From: JALYZC01 sp035997675
GTDB lineage: Bacteria > Actinomycetota > Thermoleophilia > Solirubrobacterales > Solirubrobacteraceae
Assembly: GCA_035997675.1 (NCBI GenBank)
Contig: DASYIJ010000208.1
Span: forward strand, 1 to 22,652
Direction: 5' to 3'
DNA length: 22,652 nucleotides
Both the position numbers and the translations under genes were made by a program. The notes beneath the pieces were generated by a model that saw only the letters and a program-made list of their open reading frames with translations, was not told where the DNA came from and made no database searches. Positions 20,213 to 22,652 of this stretch are shown here, piece after piece (position 1 is the first letter of the stretch; each line of letters starts with the position of its first letter).

Positions 20213-21705
20213 TCGGCGACTTGACCTTCGACGTCGTCATCGCGACAACGCGGCCGGGCGCCCTGGATCGCCTGGTCGGATCCCTCTCGACCCAGGTCGG
20301 CCCGGCGCCGGACCGGGTCGTGGCGATCGACGATCGCGTCGGCGCTGCCGAGCCGCTGCTAGTCGAGGGCGCCGAGGTGCTGCGCGGAGACGCGTCCGGG
20401 CCGGCAGCGGCGCGCAACCTGGGGTGGCGCCACGTTGGAGCGCCCTGGGTCGCGTTCCTCGACGACGACGTCGTGCTGCCCGCGACGTGGAGCCGGGACC
20501 TGGTGGCCGACATCGAGGCCCTCCCGCCGCGGGCCGCGGGGTCGCAGGGTCGCATCGCCGTCCCGCTGCCGGCGCACCGCCGCCCGACGGATTGGGAGCG
20601 CCAGACCGCCGGACTCGCGTACGCCCGCTGGGCGACCGCCGACATGGCGTACCGCCGCGACGTCCTGATGGCCGTGCACGGGTTCGACGAGCGCTTCCCG
20701 CGCGCCTACCGCGAGGACTCCGACCTCGGCCTGCGACTCACCGCGGCCGGCTGGAGCATCGAGGCCGGCCGCCGCGAGGTCGTGCACCCGGTACGCCCCG
20801 CACCGTGGACGGTCAGCCTGCGCCGCCAGGCCGGCAACGCCGACGACGCTCTCATGCGCCGCCTTCACGGTCGCCGCTGGCGCGCCCGCGCCGGTGCGCC
20901 ACGCGGACGCCTGGCCCGCCACGCGGCGATCGCCGCGGCCGGGCTGGCCGGGCTGTGCGCCACCGCGCTCGGGTGCCGGCGCGCCGCCGTGGCGCTGGGT
21001 GCGACCTGGCTCGCGGGAACGGCCGAGCTCGCCGGACGGCGCATCGCCCCGGGACCGCCGCGGCCGTCCGAGGTCGCGACGCTCGTGCTCACGAGCCTGC
21101 TGATCCCGCCCCTGGCGGTGGGCCATCGCGTCCGCGGAGAGTTGCGCTGGCGGCTGGGGCGGCGTCCCTCGCCCTGGAGGCCGCCTCGCCCGGAGGCGGT
21201 GCTGTTCGATCGCGACGGCACACTGATCGAAGACGTCCCGTACAACGGAGACCCACGACGCGTCCGGCCACGGCCGAGCGCGCTCGCCGCCGTGGCGCGG
21301 CTGCGCCGCGCCGGAGTGCGCCTGGCCGTGGTGAGCAACCAGAGCGGAATCGCGCGCGCACTCATCACCGACGTAGACGTCCGCGCCGTGAACGAGCGCG
21401 TCGAGGCGCTGCTCGGACCAATGGGTCCCTGGCTGTGGTGCCCACACGCGGCCGATGAGGGGTGCGGCTGCCGCAAGCCGGCGCCCGGACTGGTGCTCGA
21501 CGCGGCGCGCCGGCTCCACGTGCCGCCGGAGCGCTGCGCGCTGATCGGCGACATCGGTGCCGACGTCGAGGCGGCGGCGGCGGCGGGCGCGCGCGGCGTC
21601 CTCGTTCCCACACCGCGAACCCTTCCCGCCGAGATCGCCGCCGCCCCGGAACGGGCGGACCACCTGGTCGGAGCGGTGTCCCACCTGCTCGAGGGCTCCG
21701 CGTGA
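20209..21705 (+). CDS. Glycosyltransferase family 2 / HAD phosphatase (GmhB-like) fusion
   Basis: 498-residue bifunctional protein. Residues ~5-220 are a GT-A glycosyltransferase: FDVVIATTRPGALDRLVGSL, SGPAAARNLGWRHV, the metal motif FLDDDV (Asp85-87), GFDERFPRAYREDSDLGLRL with the ED catalytic-base region. Hydrophobic helices follow at ~238-275 and ~288-306. Residues ~328-498 are a HAD-IIIA phosphatase: VLFDRDGTLIEDVPYNGDP (Asp334, Asp336), VVSNQSGIARA, the zinc loop CPHAADEGCGCRKPAPG (Cys411, His413, Cys419, Cys421) and LIGDIGADVEAA. That loop is typical of GmhB, which dephosphorylates heptose bisphosphate. It starts with GTG in a GTGA overlap with the carbamoyltransferase and ends in another with the GT9 gene. 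Having both activities in one chain is unusual. Confidence 0.9.
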   Translation: MIGDLTFDVVIATTRPGALDRLVGSLSTQVGPAPDRVVAIDDRVGAAEPLLVEGAEVLRGDASGPAAARNLGWRHVGAPWVAFLDDDVVLPATWSRDLVADIEALPPRAAGSQGRIAVPLPAHRRPTDWERQTAGLAYARWATADMAYRRDVLMAVHGFDERFPRAYREDSDLGLRLTAAGWSIEAGRREVVHPVRPAPWTVSLRRQAGNADDALMRRLHGRRWRARAGAPRGRLARHAAIAAAGLAGLCATALGCRRAAVALGATWLAGTAELAGRRIAPGPPRPSEVATLVLTSLLIPPLAVGHRVRGELRWRLGRRPSPWRPPRPEAVLFDRDGTLIEDVPYNGDPRRVRPRPSALAAVARLRRAGVRLAVVSNQSGIARALITDVDVRAVNERVEALLGPMGPWLWCPHAADEGCGCRKPAPGLVLDAARRLHVPPERCALIGDIGADVEAAAAAGARGVLVPTPRTLPAEIAAAPERADHLVGAVSHLLEGSA

Positions 21706-22652
21706 GCCTCCACGTCCTCATGGCCCGGCTGGACAGCGAAGGCGACGTGCTGCTCGCCGGCCCGGCGGTGCGGGCCGTCGCCGCCGGCGCGAGCCGGGTC
21801 ACGGTGCTCTGCGGACCCCGCGGGCGCCAGGCGGCGGGGCTGCTGCCGGGAGTGGACCGGGTGCTGGTCCACCTCGCCAGCTGGATCGATCCCGCGCCGC
21901 CCCCACTGGACCGCCGCGCCACCCTGGCGTTCGTCGACGAGATCCGCCGGCGGCAGATCGACCAGGCGCTGATCTTCACCTCGTTTCACCAGAGCCCGCT
22001 TCCCCTCGCGCTGCTGCTGCGGCTGGCCGGGGTCCCGACGATCGCCGCCATCTGCGAGGACTATCCGGGCTCGCTTCTCGACGTGCGGCATCACGTCGAC
22101 GAGGACCTGCACGAGGTGGAGCGGGCGCTCTCGCTCGCGGCCACGCTCGACCACCGGCTTCCGGCCGGCGACGATGGCAGGCTGGACGTGGAGGCAGAGC
22201 CGCCACCGGTCGGGTTGCCCTCTCGCTACGTCGTCGTTCATCCGGGCGCCGCCGCGCCGGCGCGAGCCTGGTCGCCCGCGCGCCACACGAGTCTGGTGCG
22301 GGCGCTCGGGCGCGCCGGCGAGAACGTGGTGGTCACGGGCGGACCGGACGAAGCCGAGCTGACCGCGACGGTGAGCCGGGGCGCTGCCGCGGCGGTCGAC
22401 CTCGGCGGCCGAACCAGCCTCGCATCCCTGGCCGGCGTCATCGCCGGAGCGGAGGCGATCGTGGTGGGCAACACCGGCCCCGCGCACCTGGCGGCCTCGG
22501 TGGGCACGCCGATCGTGTCCCTGTTCGCGCCCACGGTCCCGGCCGCACGCTGGCGGCCGTGGGGCGTGGAGCACGAGCTCCTGCACGTGGACGTCGAATG
22601 TGCCGGCTGTCGCGCGCGATCCTGTCCGGTCCCCGGCCATCCCTGCCTCGAG
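21702..22652 (+). CDS. Glycosyltransferase family 9 (heptosyltransferase type), C-terminus beyond window
   Basis: The first 317 residues are inside the window. It starts with GTG in a GTGA overlap. The N-terminal Rossmann half has SLHVLMARLDSEGDVLLAGPAVRAV and ALIFTSFHQSPLPLALLLRLAGVP; the C-terminal half has YVVVHPGAAAPARAWSPARH, NVVVTGGPDEAEL, the GT9 motif DLGGRTSLASLAGVIAGAEA, then VVGNTGPAHLAASVGTPIVSLFAPT and RWRPWG. This is the ADP-heptose:LPS heptosyltransferase fold. The normal opening of the family, DxxGDxxL, is here DSEGDVLL. In a Gram-positive-type actinobacterium the acceptor would be a capsule, wall glycan or glycolipid rather than LPS. With the GmhB-like domain upstream, ADP-heptose use is likely. 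Confidence 0.93.
   Translation, partial: MSLHVLMARLDSEGDVLLAGPAVRAVAAGASRVTVLCGPRGRQAAGLLPGVDRVLVHLASWIDPAPPPLDRRATLAFVDEIRRRQIDQALIFTSFHQSPLPLALLLRLAGVPTIAAICEDYPGSLLDVRHHVDEDLHEVERALSLAATLDHRLPAGDDGRLDVEAEPPPVGLPSRYVVVHPGAAAPARAWSPARHTSLVRALGRAGENVVVTGGPDEAELTATVSRGAAAAVDLGGRTSLASLAGVIAGAEAIVVGNTGPAHLAASVGTPIVSLFAPTVPAARWRPWGVEHELLHVDVECAGCRARSCPVPGHPCLE

Noticed and set aside
20865..22640. 591-codon minus-strand open frame opposite the GT/HAD and GT9 genes
   Set aside because: Low-complexity Arg/Ser/Pro/Ala composition; both plus-strand genes are clear.
1..22652. tRNA, rRNA, CRISPR arrays, insertion sequences
   Set aside because: Looked for cloverleaf-type stretches, regularly spaced repeats and transposase motifs; none seen by eye. 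A dedicated RNA search was not possible.

Overview
The window is about 22.65 kb of very GC-rich, coding-dense DNA with frequent GTG and TTG starts, 4-nt GTGA stop/start overlaps and several promoter boxes placed 6-7 nt before a start codon (leaderless layout). The gene content (tandem Ku genes, a luciferase-like oxidoreductase, an MpsC/DUF2294 protein, FtsX-type ABC systems, GmhB-like and GT9 sugar enzymes) points to a high-GC actinobacterium. A member of the Thermoleophilia/Solirubrobacterales is my best guess, but that is inference. I see no rRNA, tRNA, CRISPR array, insertion sequence or phage gene, and no gene-free stretch longer than 300 bases.

Left part (1-2.3 kb): a divergent pair of an MFS drug-type transporter (cut by the window edge) and a MarR repressor share a palindromic operator that brackets a leaderless promoter. 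A secreted beta-helix protein faces marR across a hairpin.

ABC region (2.5-8.7 kb): two tandem paralogous lipoproteins are followed by two ABC ATPases and one large FtsX/MacB-type permease, all on the plus strand and mostly with overlapping or abutting ends. It looks like one export or envelope-remodelling machine with two lipoprotein partners of unknown function. The permease carries an Ig-like, DUF11-like domain in its first extracellular loop.

Middle (8.8-13.7 kb): a luciferase-like oxidoreductase, a small secreted protein, a GT-A-like glycosyltransferase, then a translationally coupled pair on the minus strand, a cytosolic NodB-type polysaccharide deacetylase followed by a GNAT protein that resembles the acyltransferase NodA. 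Divergent to these is an MpsC/DUF2294 protein.

Right part (13.6-22.65 kb): a single-chain PAS-GAF-histidine kinase-receiver-LuxR protein, a 93-residue acidic protein, two tandem Ku genes for non-homologous end joining, a 67-residue protein with a leaderless promoter, and the start of a polysaccharide operon: a NodU-type carbamoyltransferase, a glycosyltransferase/HAD-phosphatase fusion, and a GT9 (heptosyltransferase-type) enzyme cut by the window end. The last three genes overlap by 4 nt each and suggest a carbamoylated, heptose-type surface glycan.
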